DNA from: Betaproteobacteria bacterium | GTDB lineage: Bacteria > Desulfobacterota > Desulfovibrionia > Desulfovibrionales > Desulfovibrionaceae | Assembly: GCA_009778295.1 (NCBI GenBank) | Contig: WRKB01000205.1 | Span: 1-5,405 of the forward strand | DNA: 5,405 nt | Direction of reading: 5' to 3' | Shown: in pieces, positions 1 to 5,405 of the stretch | How the letters are laid out: each line of letters begins with the position of its first letter | Numbering within the stretch: position 1 is the stretch's first letter | The notes under the pieces: generated by a model | Told to the model about the DNA's origin: nothing | Database searches by the model: none | The model's input: the letters and a program-made list of their open reading frames with translations, nothing else | Translations under genes and position numbers: made by a program

Positions 1-952
1 CCGGAGGTCTGAACATGATAAAATTCGCCTGACTCGGCCAGACGCGGCAGCCAAGCTCGCGCAGCCCCCGGCTGAGCGTTTCCCTGCCGCTACGGACAAC
101 ACGCAGGGTTTCCTCCCGGAACACGGCATCGTCCAAGGCGGCAAGCCCGGCTTCCTCTGCTAGGATATTGACGGAGAAAGGCAGCCGTACCCGCCACAGA
201 TAGCCGGCAAGTTGCACAGGCAGCAGAGCGTACCCCAGACGCAGACCGGCAAGCCCGAAGCTTTTTGAAAAAGTCCGTAAAACAGCTATGTTGGAGAAAC
301 GATCCAACTCCGGCAGCAGGCTGTTGCTGCTTTCGTCATCCGCAAAATCCATATAGGCTTCGTCTAGCAGGAGCAGACAAGTTGCCGGCAGGTCCAAAGC
401 CAGTTTCCTGAGCTCCGCTACGGGAGGGCAGTAGCCCGAGGGATTGTCGGGCGTGGTTACAAAGACCAGCGCCGTCTCAGAGTCAACAAGTCCCAACAGG
501 GCATCGTAATCGAAGGAAAAATCTTCTCTCAATTTTGCCTGACGCAATTCCACGCCGCAAAAGCGGGATTGCAAGGCGTAGATACTGAAACAGGGACTAA
601 AGGCCACGACATTATGGCGTCCGGGCACGGCGCGCGCGCGAATGAGCAGGTCAATAAGCTCGTCTGAGCCGTTGCCTACAACCACGCGTGCTGGTTCAAG
701 TCCGTGATGCCGGGCAAGCGCTGCCACAAGACGGGGATTGCCCCCCTGGGGATAACGGAACGCTTTGGCCGCATGCCGTTCAATCGCCGCGCGCACCTGT
801 AAAGAAGCACCCAGCGGATTTTCATTGCTCGCCATCTTGATAACATGGCCTAAGCCGTAACGCTCTTGAATTGCATCAATGGAAAGACCGGGCGTATACG
901 GAGTAGCCGCTTCCACTTCGGGGCGAACGCTGTCGGGACCTGTCAAAGACAT
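1..952 (-). CDS. hisC: Histidinol-phosphate aminotransferase (3' end outside window)
   Basis: This PLP-dependent class I/II aminotransferase interconverts imidazole-acetol phosphate plus glutamate and histidinol phosphate plus 2-oxoglutarate, a late cytosolic step of histidine biosynthesis. I translated 317 codons by hand. Visible landmarks are SNENPLG (residues 42-48), YPQGGNPRL (67-75), GNGSDELI (93-100), TTPDNPSGY (166-174, with Asn170 in the PLP-contacting position), LLDEAY (195-200, Asp197 and Tyr200) and TFSKSFGLAGLRLGY (227-241). The last contains the Schiff-base Lys230 and the phosphate-binding Arg238. QANFIMFR (308-315) matches the family's C-terminal 'ANF' segment. HisC is usually about 350-370 residues, so roughly 40-50 residues lie beyond base 1. 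The ATG at 950-952 follows an AGGGA ribosome site about 9 bases upstream, and an in-frame stop lies at 980-982. Family motifs make the aminotransferase call secure. HisC rather than a paralogue such as a threonine-phosphate decarboxylase is very likely but rests on motif style. Confidence 0.94.
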   Translation of the reverse strand, partial: MSLTGPDSVRPEVEAATPYTPGLSIDAIQERYGLGHVIKMASNENPLGASLQVRAAIERHAAKAFRYPQGGNPRLVAALARHHGLEPARVVVGNGSDELIDLLIRARAVPGRHNVVAFSPCFSIYALQSRFCGVELRQAKLREDFSFDYDALLGLVDSETALVFVTTPDNPSGYCPPVAELRKLALDLPATCLLLLDEAYMDFADDESSNSLLPELDRFSNIAVLRTFSKSFGLAGLRLGYALLPVQLAGYLWRVRLPFSVNILAEEAGLAALDDAVFREETLRVVRSGRETLSRGLRELGCRVWPSQANFIMFRPP

Positions 953-1110
953 TGCTGCAATCCCTGTGGTTAAAGCATTTCATGCCTGAGACGCTTACAT
1001 GACTACGGGCACAGCCCTCCCTGCAAGCATCTTATTGCTGTTAAGAACAAATTCCTAAGCCGGAAGGCCAAAAGAGGCGCGCGTCCATGTCGCGCAAAAT
1101 GCTATGCGCG
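953..1110. other. Spacer between usp and hisC
   Basis: This 158-base spacer lies between two minus-strand genes, and no credible ORF is seen in it. It holds a GC-rich hairpin just after the usp stop codon (listed separately) and the hisC ribosome site. Read on the minus strand, a short GGGC-TGT-GCCC inverted repeat lies about 60 bases upstream of hisC. I could not pick out a convincing sigma-70 promoter, although the length leaves room for one, so whether hisC is read from its own promoter or through from usp is undecided. Confidence 0.5.
1070..1099 (-). terminator. Possible weak terminator after usp
   Basis: A 5-bp all-GC stem (GCGCG at 1079-1083, CGCGC at 1091-1095) with a 7-base loop lies 16 bases past the usp stop codon. 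Read on the minus strand it is followed, after GCC, by TCTTTT. The stem is short and the T-run is broken and offset, so termination would be partial at best. The alternating GC sequence can also fold in other registers with a further GCGCGC copy at 1105-1110. Confidence 0.3.
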
Positions 1111-1551
1111 CTACCTGGCAGGGCGAATCGTCAGTACGGGCTGTTTCGCGTTCTTGACCACCTTTTCTGCTACGGAGCCGAAAAGAATGCGATCGATGCC
1201 TTTACGACCGTGCGTACCCATAACGATCATATCCACATTTTCCTCATCGGCGCGGTTGATGATTTCTTCCGCCGCATAACCAATGAGTACTTTACTTATA
1301 ACCTGGAGACCAGCAAAGTTTTCCGCGACAAAGGTTTCCATCGACTGTTCCGCGCCGCTTACTATTTCACCCACGAAATTCTCAATCGTGTTCGGAGGAA
1401 CATGGAAACCGACATATTGACTTAATGAAGGCGCTGTATAAATGGCAATTACCTGGGCGCCGGTCGATTTTGCCAGCATGGCGGCGTACTGCGCCACCTG
1501 TCTGCTGTGTTCGGAAAGATCCACCGCACAAAGTATTTTGGTGAGCTGCAT
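1111..1551 (-). CDS. Universal stress protein, UspA family, single domain
   Basis: This 146-residue cytosolic protein is the usual length for a single-domain Usp. The N-terminal strand and turn KILCAVDLSEHS (residues 5-16) carries Asp11, the position that contacts adenine in ATP-binding family members. The C-terminal block from residue 108 contains G112-x2-G115-x9-G125-S126, exactly the ATP-binding pattern of the MJ0577-like subgroup. It ends in the typical PVLTIRP strand. I therefore infer an ATP-binding Usp rather than the non-binding UspA subtype. Such proteins usually dimerise and help survival under starvation, oxidative or respiratory stress, but the specific role cannot be read here. 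The ATG at 1549-1551 has a strong AAGGGAGAG ribosome site about 5 bases upstream. The gene is transcribed away from the sigma-54 gene and towards hisC, 158 bases apart, and no functional link to hisC is evident. Confidence 0.95.
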   Translation of the reverse strand: MQLTKILCAVDLSEHSRQVAQYAAMLAKSTGAQVIAIYTAPSLSQYVGFHVPPNTIENFVGEIVSGAEQSMETFVAENFAGLQVISKVLIGYAAEEIINRADEENVDMIVMGTHGRKGIDRILFGSVAEKVVKNAKQPVLTIRPAR

Positions 1552-1641
1552 ACTTCTCTCCCTTAGTATCTTTGTGGAACTACCAAATTACACCGTTTGA
1601 TCGCAATTTGGCATCACACGGAACGAAAGTCGGCGTTATCC

Positions 1642-1704
1642 GGCGAATGACGCAGCCGAACATGTAAAACCACCAGGGGAACCATTCGCCTATACCTTGG
1701 TATA
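1642..1704. promoter_or_regulatory. Inverted repeats, possible operator or activator sites
   Basis: Two perfect inverted repeats sit side by side. GGCGAATG (1642-1649) pairs with CATTCGCC (1683-1690) across 33 bases, and TATACC (1691-1696) pairs with GGTATA (1699-1704) across two bases. The TATACC dyad is centred about 170 bases upstream of the predicted sigma-54 transcription start, which is within the usual distance of upstream activator sites. It is also about 145 bases upstream of the usp start codon, so it could serve either gene. No known regulator motif is recognised, and chance occurrence cannot be excluded. Confidence 0.35.
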
Positions 1705-1841
1705 AGACGATTTTTCCAGATAGACAAGCCCCGTTGACCCCGATAAACTTTTATGGAAGCCTGCAAAGAAGACGGCAAAAAATGCCGCTGGGCGATTATT
1801 AGTCCTTTTTATATATTAGCATGTTATAAAAATAAAGCTTG

Positions 1842-1857
1842 TGGCACTTTTCTTGCT
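1842..1857 (+). promoter_or_regulatory. Sigma-54 (RpoN) -24/-12 promoter
   Basis: TGGCAC at 1842-1847, a 5-base spacer (TTTTC) and TTGCT at 1853-1857 match the RpoN consensus TGGCACG-N4-TTGCW at all but the G after CAC. The invariant GG (1843-1844) and GC (1855-1856) are separated by exactly 10 bases. The predicted transcription start is near 1868, giving a leader of about 23 bases with a TGGAGG ribosome site before the ATG at 1891. The AT-rich tract just upstream could bend DNA for contact with an enhancer-binding activator. Orientation, spacing and downstream geometry all fit, so I consider this a genuine activator-dependent promoter. Confidence 0.82.
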
Positions 1858-1880
1858 GGATTTTTGGCAAACGCCAACCC

Positions 1881-1886
1881 TGGAGG
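1881..1886 (+). promoter_or_regulatory. Ribosome binding site that fixes the start at 1891
   Basis: TGGAGG ends 4 bases before ATG 1891. No comparable site precedes the in-frame ATGs at 1753 (AT-rich upstream) or 1903 (16 bases away from this site). Together with the predicted transcription start near 1868, this selects 1891. Confidence 0.75.
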
Positions 1887-1890
1887 CGCT

Positions 1891-2385
1891 ATGAAAGTAC
1901 GTATGGAACAACTGAATACCCTGCTCCAACAGGAACGAGCCACGCAACAAGCCAAATCCAAAGGAGAAGGTTTTGAAGCGTTGCTTGCCCAGGAGCTTCG
2001 GCAGCCGGAAGGTGGCGCGCAGGGCACCCCGCCTCCGCCGCCGGGGGTACAGGCTGGAATGATCAACCAGATGCTTCTGGAGCAGCCTGATCAAACGCAA
2101 GCCGCCGATCCGTTGGAAGATGCGCATCAGCAAAGCATACAACAGGCTTCCAGCCTGCTCGATTCCTTGGATGCCTATATGGATGCGTTGTCGACCCGTG
2201 GAGCGGACGGCAATCTCAAAGCAGTCTACCCTCTTCTGGAGGGGCTGGAACAGCAGGTGAAAACTCTGAAGCAAGGGGCCGCGCCGCTTGAAGAAAAGCA
2301 TGCCGGACTCGCCAGCCTGATCAACGAACTTGAGGTGCTGACAACGACCGAAAAGTTCAAATTCAACCGGGGCGACTACATCTGA
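1891..2385 (+). CDS. Unrecognised glutamine-rich helical protein, sigma-54 controlled
   Basis: I do not recognise the family of this 164-residue protein. It has no signal peptide or membrane segment, no Cys and no Trp, and about 12% Gln (20 residues). Three parts can be seen. An amphipathic N-terminal helix region (residues 1-38) contains GFEALLAQEL (27-36). A Pro/Gly linker has five consecutive prolines at 47-51. A long, mostly helical, heptad-like C-terminal part (about 56-155) ends in a charged tail, KFKFNRGDYI (155-164). The start at 1891 is chosen from the ribosome site and the sigma-54 promoter. The frame is open back to 1753, but that extension would cross the promoter. The gene stands alone between its promoter and a strong terminator, so it is probably monocistronic. 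Sigma-54 control and the 'F-x-x-LL-x-Q-E/L' style of the N-terminus recall flagellar rod and hook accessory proteins and chaperones. That is only a guess, and no motility gene is in view. Confidence 0.85.
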   Translation: MKVRMEQLNTLLQQERATQQAKSKGEGFEALLAQELRQPEGGAQGTPPPPPGVQAGMINQMLLEQPDQTQAADPLEDAHQQSIQQASSLLDSLDAYMDALSTRGADGNLKAVYPLLEGLEQQVKTLKQGAAPLEEKHAGLASLINELEVLTTTEKFKFNRGDYI

Positions 2386-2408
2386 CGTTTTTGCCCCAGC
2401 ATCGAAAT

Positions 2409-2447
2409 AAAACACCGCGCACATTCAGGGAGTGCGCGGTGTTTTTT
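2409..2447. terminator. Strong bidirectional intrinsic terminator
   Basis: A perfect 14-bp inverted repeat (2409-2422 with 2432-2445) closes a 9-base loop. On the plus strand it ends in six T (2442-2447), and read on the minus strand it continues into TTTTATTT. It starts 24 bases after the stop of the sigma-54 gene. On the other strand the TAA of the aldo/keto reductase gene (2446-2448) lies in the A-tract at the foot of the stem. One hairpin therefore ends both convergent transcripts. Confidence 0.93.
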
Positions 2448-3609
2448 ATTTGCAAAACACCGCCGCCACGGCCGCCATGGCCTCGCTCACGGGCAACTGC
2501 TGAGGACACTTTTCCTCACATTGGCCGCAACGCTGGCAATGGTCGGCCATTTCGCCGGGTTCAAGCACCAGGTTGCCGTATATATACTTGATGTGGCCGC
2601 GCGCCGTTTCGCTGTCGGTCAGGTAATAATCGTTGTAAAGCATAAAATTTCTAGGAATGTTCACCCCTTCCGGACAGGGCATACAGTAGCCGCAGCCGGT
2701 GCAGCCCACCTTGATCCTGTTTAAGAAAGCATCGCGCACAAAGGCCACAGCCGCTTCGTCAGTGTCGGTGAACGGTTCGACGCCGCAGGCAATGTTCAGG
2801 TTTTCCTCCACCTGCTCCATGGCGCTCATACCGCTCAAAACCACAGAGATTTCCGGCTGGTTCCAGAGCCAGCGGAAACCCCAGTCCGCCAAGGACCAGG
2901 CTGGCCGGATCCCGGCCAGATGGGCGCGCAAGGCGTCAGGCATCTGGTTGATCAGAAAGCCGCCACGCAGAGGTTCCATGATCACCAGTCCCATACCTTT
3001 ACGAGCCGCCAGTTTTACGCCTTCCTCGCCAGCCTGATAAAACCGATCCAAATAGTTATACTGAATCTGGGCAAAGTCCCAATCGTAGCCTTCCACGATC
3101 TCTTGGAACACGGAAAAGCGATCATGAAAAGAAAAACCCACATGACCAATCCGTCCATCCTTGCGCGCCTCTTCAAAAAAGCCGGCCAGATCCGCCTGTT
3201 TCATGGCCTCCCAATAGCGGGCGTTCAGAGTATGGGCGAGATAGAAGTCAATGTGCGAGGTTTGCAGGCGCTTCAACTGGAGATCAAGAAAACGGTTCAT
3301 ATCCGCCCTGGTATTGACGAGCCAGGAAGGCAGCTTGGTAGCCACTTTCACCTTTTCCCGGTAACCGTCCGACAGGGCCTTGCCCACCAGCGGTTCGGAA
3401 GCGCCCGGCTCGAAAACTCCTTTGGCGCCGTGATACGGCCAAGCCGTATCCACATAATTGACGCCCCGGTCAATGGCTTTGCGGATCATGGCAATAGCCA
3501 GATCCTCGTCGATGCGGGAAGGATCCGGACCGGCAACGGGCAGGCGCATACAGCCAAAACCCAGAATAGAAACAGATTCGCCGGTCTTACCCAATATACG
3601 CTGTTTCAT
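2446..3609 (-). CDS. Aldo/keto reductase with C-terminal 4Fe-4S ferredoxin-like domain
   Basis: This 387-residue cytosolic oxidoreductase belongs to the aldo/keto reductase-ferredoxin fusion family (COG1453 type). Residues 1 to about 285 form the TIM-barrel part, starting MKQRILGKTGESVSILGFG. The expected catalytic tetrad is present: Asp54 and Tyr59 in NYVDTAWPYH, Lys92 in ATKL and His126 in YLAHTLN. The C-terminal part carries two cysteine groups, C303-x2-C306-x2-C309-x2-C312-P and C358-x2-C361-x2-C364-x3-C368-P. The second is the classical 4Fe-4S pattern. The family probably couples carbonyl or related substrate reduction to iron-sulfur electron transfer, but the physiological substrate is not known from sequence. 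The ATG at 3607-3609 has a GGAAGGGA ribosome site about 7 bases upstream. The gene converges on the sigma-54 gene, sharing its terminator, and diverges from the penicillin-binding protein gene. Length and motifs are complete, with no sign of damage. Confidence 0.95.
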   Translation of the reverse strand: MKQRILGKTGESVSILGFGCMRLPVAGPDPSRIDEDLAIAMIRKAIDRGVNYVDTAWPYHGAKGVFEPGASEPLVGKALSDGYREKVKVATKLPSWLVNTRADMNRFLDLQLKRLQTSHIDFYLAHTLNARYWEAMKQADLAGFFEEARKDGRIGHVGFSFHDRFSVFQEIVEGYDWDFAQIQYNYLDRFYQAGEEGVKLAARKGMGLVIMEPLRGGFLINQMPDALRAHLAGIRPAWSLADWGFRWLWNQPEISVVLSGMSAMEQVEENLNIACGVEPFTDTDEAAVAFVRDAFLNRIKVGCTGCGYCMPCPEGVNIPRNFMLYNDYYLTDSETARGHIKYIYGNLVLEPGEMADHCQRCGQCEEKCPQQLPVSEAMAAVAAVFCK

Positions 3610-3674
3610 GGCTTGTCCCTTCCGGTGTCTGAAAATTTACAGGATACATTCGCGGCTACATATTTCGTTGTATG

Positions 3675-3703
3675 TTTTTACGCTCCCCGGACAGACAATG
3701 CAA
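3675..3703 (-). promoter_or_regulatory. Weak candidate sigma-70 promoter for the aldo/keto reductase
   Basis: Read on the minus strand, TTGCAT (3703-3698) and TAAAAA (3680-3675) are separated by 17 bases. They match the -35 and -10 consensus at 3 and 4 of 6 positions. This would place the start of transcription about 60 bases upstream of the reductase ATG. The score is modest, so this is only a candidate. Confidence 0.22.
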
Positions 3704-3732
3704 CCGTCATGGCTCACCGCCGCACAGGCGTA

Positions 3733-3751
3733 AGCGCAATTCACTTGCGCT
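3733..3751. promoter_or_regulatory. Short perfect hairpin or dyad in the divergent spacer
   Basis: AGCGCAA (3733-3739) and TTGCGCT (3745-3751) form a 7-bp inverted repeat around TTCAC, extendable by two pairs after one mismatch. There is no T-run on either side, so it does not look like a terminator. It lies between two divergent genes, where an operator would be expected. No regulator is recognised. Confidence 0.25.
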
Positions 3752-3821
3752 GACAGCGACGGAGCGCGCGTCTCAAAGATACTCTGCTTTAGCTGCCATA
3801 AATGTAGCGCGCGCAATAGGG

Positions 3822-5405
3822 ATGAGCACCGCTTCCCCCATCTTTGACGCATCTGAAAAAAAACGCTATCGCACGGGCATGAAAAAATTTTTTATTACTG
3901 TAGTGCTACTGCTTTTTGTGGTGGGCATCTTAGGCGTGAGCGCCGTGTCTCTGGCTTTTTACTGGATTTCACGCGACTTGCCGAACATTACGCGCATCGC
4001 GGATTTTCAGCCCCCCCAAGCCACGGTCGTTTTGGCGCGCGATGGATCCACTCTGGGACAATTTTTTCATGAAAAACGTTTTCCCGTCCCGCTTTTGCAG
4101 ATATCGCGCTATATCCCCCTGGCCGTACTCGCCACGGAAGACGCGGAGTTTTACCAGCATGACGGCATCAGCCCCAGGGCCATCCTGCGCGCAGCCATCG
4201 CCAACTTCCGCAGCCGCACAGGCGGCCAGGGCAAACAGGAAGGCGGCAGCACCATCACCCAGCAGATTATCAAACAGCTCATTCTGACCCCGGAACGCAC
4301 CTACGAACGCAAGATAAAGGAAGCCATCCTGGCCTGGCGTGTGGAACGCCATCTGACCAAGGATGAGATTCTCACCGTCTACCTGAACCAAATCTTTTTC
4401 GGCAACAATGCTTATGGAGTAGAGGCAGCAGCGCGGGTATATTTCGGCAAGCACGCCACTGACATTACCCTGGCCGAAAGTGCGATCCTCGCCGGTTTGC
4501 CCCAAGCGCCGAGCGCCTATAACCCCTTTCGGCATCCGGACGCGGCCAAAACCCGCCAGATGCATGTACTCAGCCGTATGCGCACGCTTGGCTGGATTTC
4601 CGAGGCTGAATACCAACAAGCCGCCGCTGAACCTTTGGTGTACTGGAGCATGAACGAAAATCCCGTCCGGGGCGCTGGCTGGTATCTGGAAGAGGTGCGC
4701 CGTCTACTCGTCGACATGTTCAGTGAAGAGAACATGCGCCGCGCGGGCATCAACTCCCGCCTCTATGGCGAAGACTTTGTCTATGAAGCGGGTCTGACCG
4801 TGGAAACAGCCATGGAACCGGAACACCAGGATGCTGCCGAGCGTGCCCTGCGCAGAGGATTGGAGGAACATGCGCGCCGCTATGGCTGGCTCGGACCTGT
4901 TGAACACATAAACCTTGCCGACAAAAACGCCGTGGATGCCCTGGCCAAAAACCAGAAAGATTTTACCCCGTATGATTTGGCGGGAGAAGCCTGGAGCAAG
5001 GCTCTGGTCACGGTGGTGGAGCAGAAAGGGGCGGAGGTGCAGCTTGGTGATTATAAAGGGCACATTGACATCAGGCAAATGTCCTGGGCGCGTGTACCGA
5101 ATATCAAAATTGCTGCCCAGAACGCCCCGGCTGTCCCCGATGCGCGCAAGGTGCTCAACCCCGGCGATGTGGTCTGGGTGTGCGCGGTCACGGAAAAACA
5201 AATAACTACCGGGCCGAAGGGCAAAAAAATAGAAACAGAAGTTCCTTTCGATCCCGCCAATATAAGTCCGAAGACAGTCATTCAGCTGGCGCTGCGTCAA
5301 TACCCCGCCGTTCAGGGCGCACTGGCCTCGGTGGAAACTCAGACCGGGGACGTGGTGGCCCTTATTGGAGGCTACCAATTTGGCGAAAGCCATTTCAACC
5401 GGGCC
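3822..5405 (+). CDS. mrcA: Class A penicillin-binding protein, PBP1A type (3' part outside window)
   Basis: This bifunctional peptidoglycan synthase is anchored in the inner membrane, and 528 residues are visible. A short basic cytoplasmic tail (1-22) precedes a membrane segment (about 23-48). The glycosyltransferase family 51 domain follows with all five motifs: E106-D-x2-F-x2-H-x-G115, GGSTITQQ (141-148), RKIKE (163-167, second Glu E167), KDEILTVYLN (180-189) and R245-x3-VL. An OB-like linker domain covers about 355-475, including the VPNIKI region after SWAR. The transpeptidase domain begins near 496 (GALASVETQTGDVVALIGGY) and stops at FNRA, just before the expected SxxK serine, so that active site cannot be checked. 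PBP1A proteins are about 750-850 residues long. The start is uncertain. ATG 3822 has AGGG directly abutting it, and ATG 3879 (MKKFFITVV) has no clear ribosome site. I prefer 3822 because the 19 intervening codons have coding-like third positions and encode a plausible basic tail. Confidence 0.95.
   Translation, partial: MSTASPIFDASEKKRYRTGMKKFFITVVLLLFVVGILGVSAVSLAFYWISRDLPNITRIADFQPPQATVVLARDGSTLGQFFHEKRFPVPLLQISRYIPLAVLATEDAEFYQHDGISPRAILRAAIANFRSRTGGQGKQEGGSTITQQIIKQLILTPERTYERKIKEAILAWRVERHLTKDEILTVYLNQIFFGNNAYGVEAAARVYFGKHATDITLAESAILAGLPQAPSAYNPFRHPDAAKTRQMHVLSRMRTLGWISEAEYQQAAAEPLVYWSMNENPVRGAGWYLEEVRRLLVDMFSEENMRRAGINSRLYGEDFVYEAGLTVETAMEPEHQDAAERALRRGLEEHARRYGWLGPVEHINLADKNAVDALAKNQKDFTPYDLAGEAWSKALVTVVEQKGAEVQLGDYKGHIDIRQMSWARVPNIKIAAQNAPAVPDARKVLNPGDVVWVCAVTEKQITTGPKGKKIETEVPFDPANISPKTVIQLALRQYPAVQGALASVETQTGDVVALIGGYQFGESHFNRA

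Larger units (their letters stand above)
1552..1890. other. Divergent regulatory region between usp and the unknown gene
   Basis: This 339-base region lies between two divergent genes. From left to right it holds the usp ribosome site (about 1556-1564), an imperfect hairpin at 1633-1653 (GCGTTAT/ATGACGC with one G-T pair), and an 8-bp inverted repeat GGCGAATG 1642-1649 / CATTCGCC 1683-1690. Next come a TATACC-TT-GGTATA dyad at 1691-1704, a small CGGC/GCCG stem at 1773-1787, an AT-rich tract (1801-1840, 80% A+T) and the sigma-54 promoter. No convincing sigma-70 promoter for usp could be singled out. An in-frame extension of the right-hand gene back to an ATG at 1753 is open but runs across the promoter, so I treat it as non-coding. 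Confidence 0.6.
3610..3821. other. Divergent spacer between aldo/keto reductase and PBP genes
   Basis: This 212-base spacer should hold the promoters of both divergent genes. It contains a hairpin (3733-3751), a weak sigma-70-like pair facing the reductase (3675-3703), a short ACATA/TATGT repeat (about 3658-3675) and two copies of AGCGCGCG (3763-3770 and 3806-3813). No convincing promoter facing the penicillin-binding protein was found. A minus-strand reading frame crosses the spacer but lacks support (see findings). Confidence 0.5.

Noticed and set aside
1087..1425. Plus-strand 112-codon frame opposite usp
   Set aside because: It lies almost wholly antisense to a clear Usp gene with full family motifs, and is a shadow frame.
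1595..1620. FNR/CRP/HcpR-like site upstream of usp (TTGAT and TGTGA half sites)
   Set aside because: Only single half sites are visible. The spacing and symmetry needed for a CRP-family dimer site are missing.
1753..1890. In-frame 46-codon N-terminal extension of the sigma-54 gene, with three cysteines
   Set aside because: It crosses the sigma-54 promoter and AT-rich tract, has no ribosome site at its ATG, and its AT-rich codons differ from the gene body. ATG 1891 with TGGAGG fits better.
1816..2424. Minus-strand 202-codon frame opposite the unknown gene
   Set aside because: It would start inside the shared terminator and run antisense to a gene with its own promoter, ribosome site and terminator. 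It has no supporting ribosome site.
2920..3753. Plus-strand 277-codon frame opposite the aldo/keto reductase
   Set aside because: It is antisense to an intact, motif-complete reductase. The translation has no recognisable domain and reads through the divergent spacer.
3844..3872. TTGACG plus TATCGC, 17 bases apart, as a sigma-70 promoter within the PBP 5' end
   Set aside because: The -10 element matches only TAT, and it would yield an almost leaderless transcript from ATG 3879. The support is too weak.
4704..5393. Minus-strand 229-codon frame opposite the PBP gene
   Set aside because: It is antisense to the OB-like and transpeptidase regions of a well-supported class A PBP.

Overview
The window carries five protein genes and no RNA gene, mobile element or CRISPR array. 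Moderate-to-high GC, an aldo/keto reductase with a C-terminal ferredoxin-like part, a sigma-54 promoter and the general look of the proteins suggest a Desulfovibrio-type sulfate-reducing bacterium (Desulfovibrionales). That placement is inferred from protein style, not from a marker gene.

Layout from left to right. Minus strand, 1-952: hisC, histidinol-phosphate aminotransferase, whose last part lies outside the window. Minus strand, 1111-1551: a single-domain UspA-type universal stress protein, transcribed towards hisC. Positions 1552-1890 are a 339-base non-coding divergent region with inverted repeats, an AT-rich tract and a near-consensus sigma-54 (-24/-12) promoter. That promoter drives a plus-strand gene at 1891-2385 for a 164-residue glutamine-rich protein I do not recognise. 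A strong bidirectional terminator at 2409-2447 separates it from the convergent minus-strand aldo/keto reductase-ferredoxin gene (2446-3609). After a 212-base divergent spacer, a class A penicillin-binding protein (PBP1A type) runs on the plus strand to the window edge. It is cut just before its transpeptidase active-site serine should appear.

These genes do not form one pathway. They are housekeeping functions (histidine biosynthesis, stress response, redox, cell-wall synthesis) around one apparently monocistronic sigma-54-controlled gene of unknown function. I found no convincing new multi-gene system. The most informative observation is the sigma-54 promoter, which sets the start of the unknown gene and links it to an activator-dependent regulon such as motility or nutrient response.
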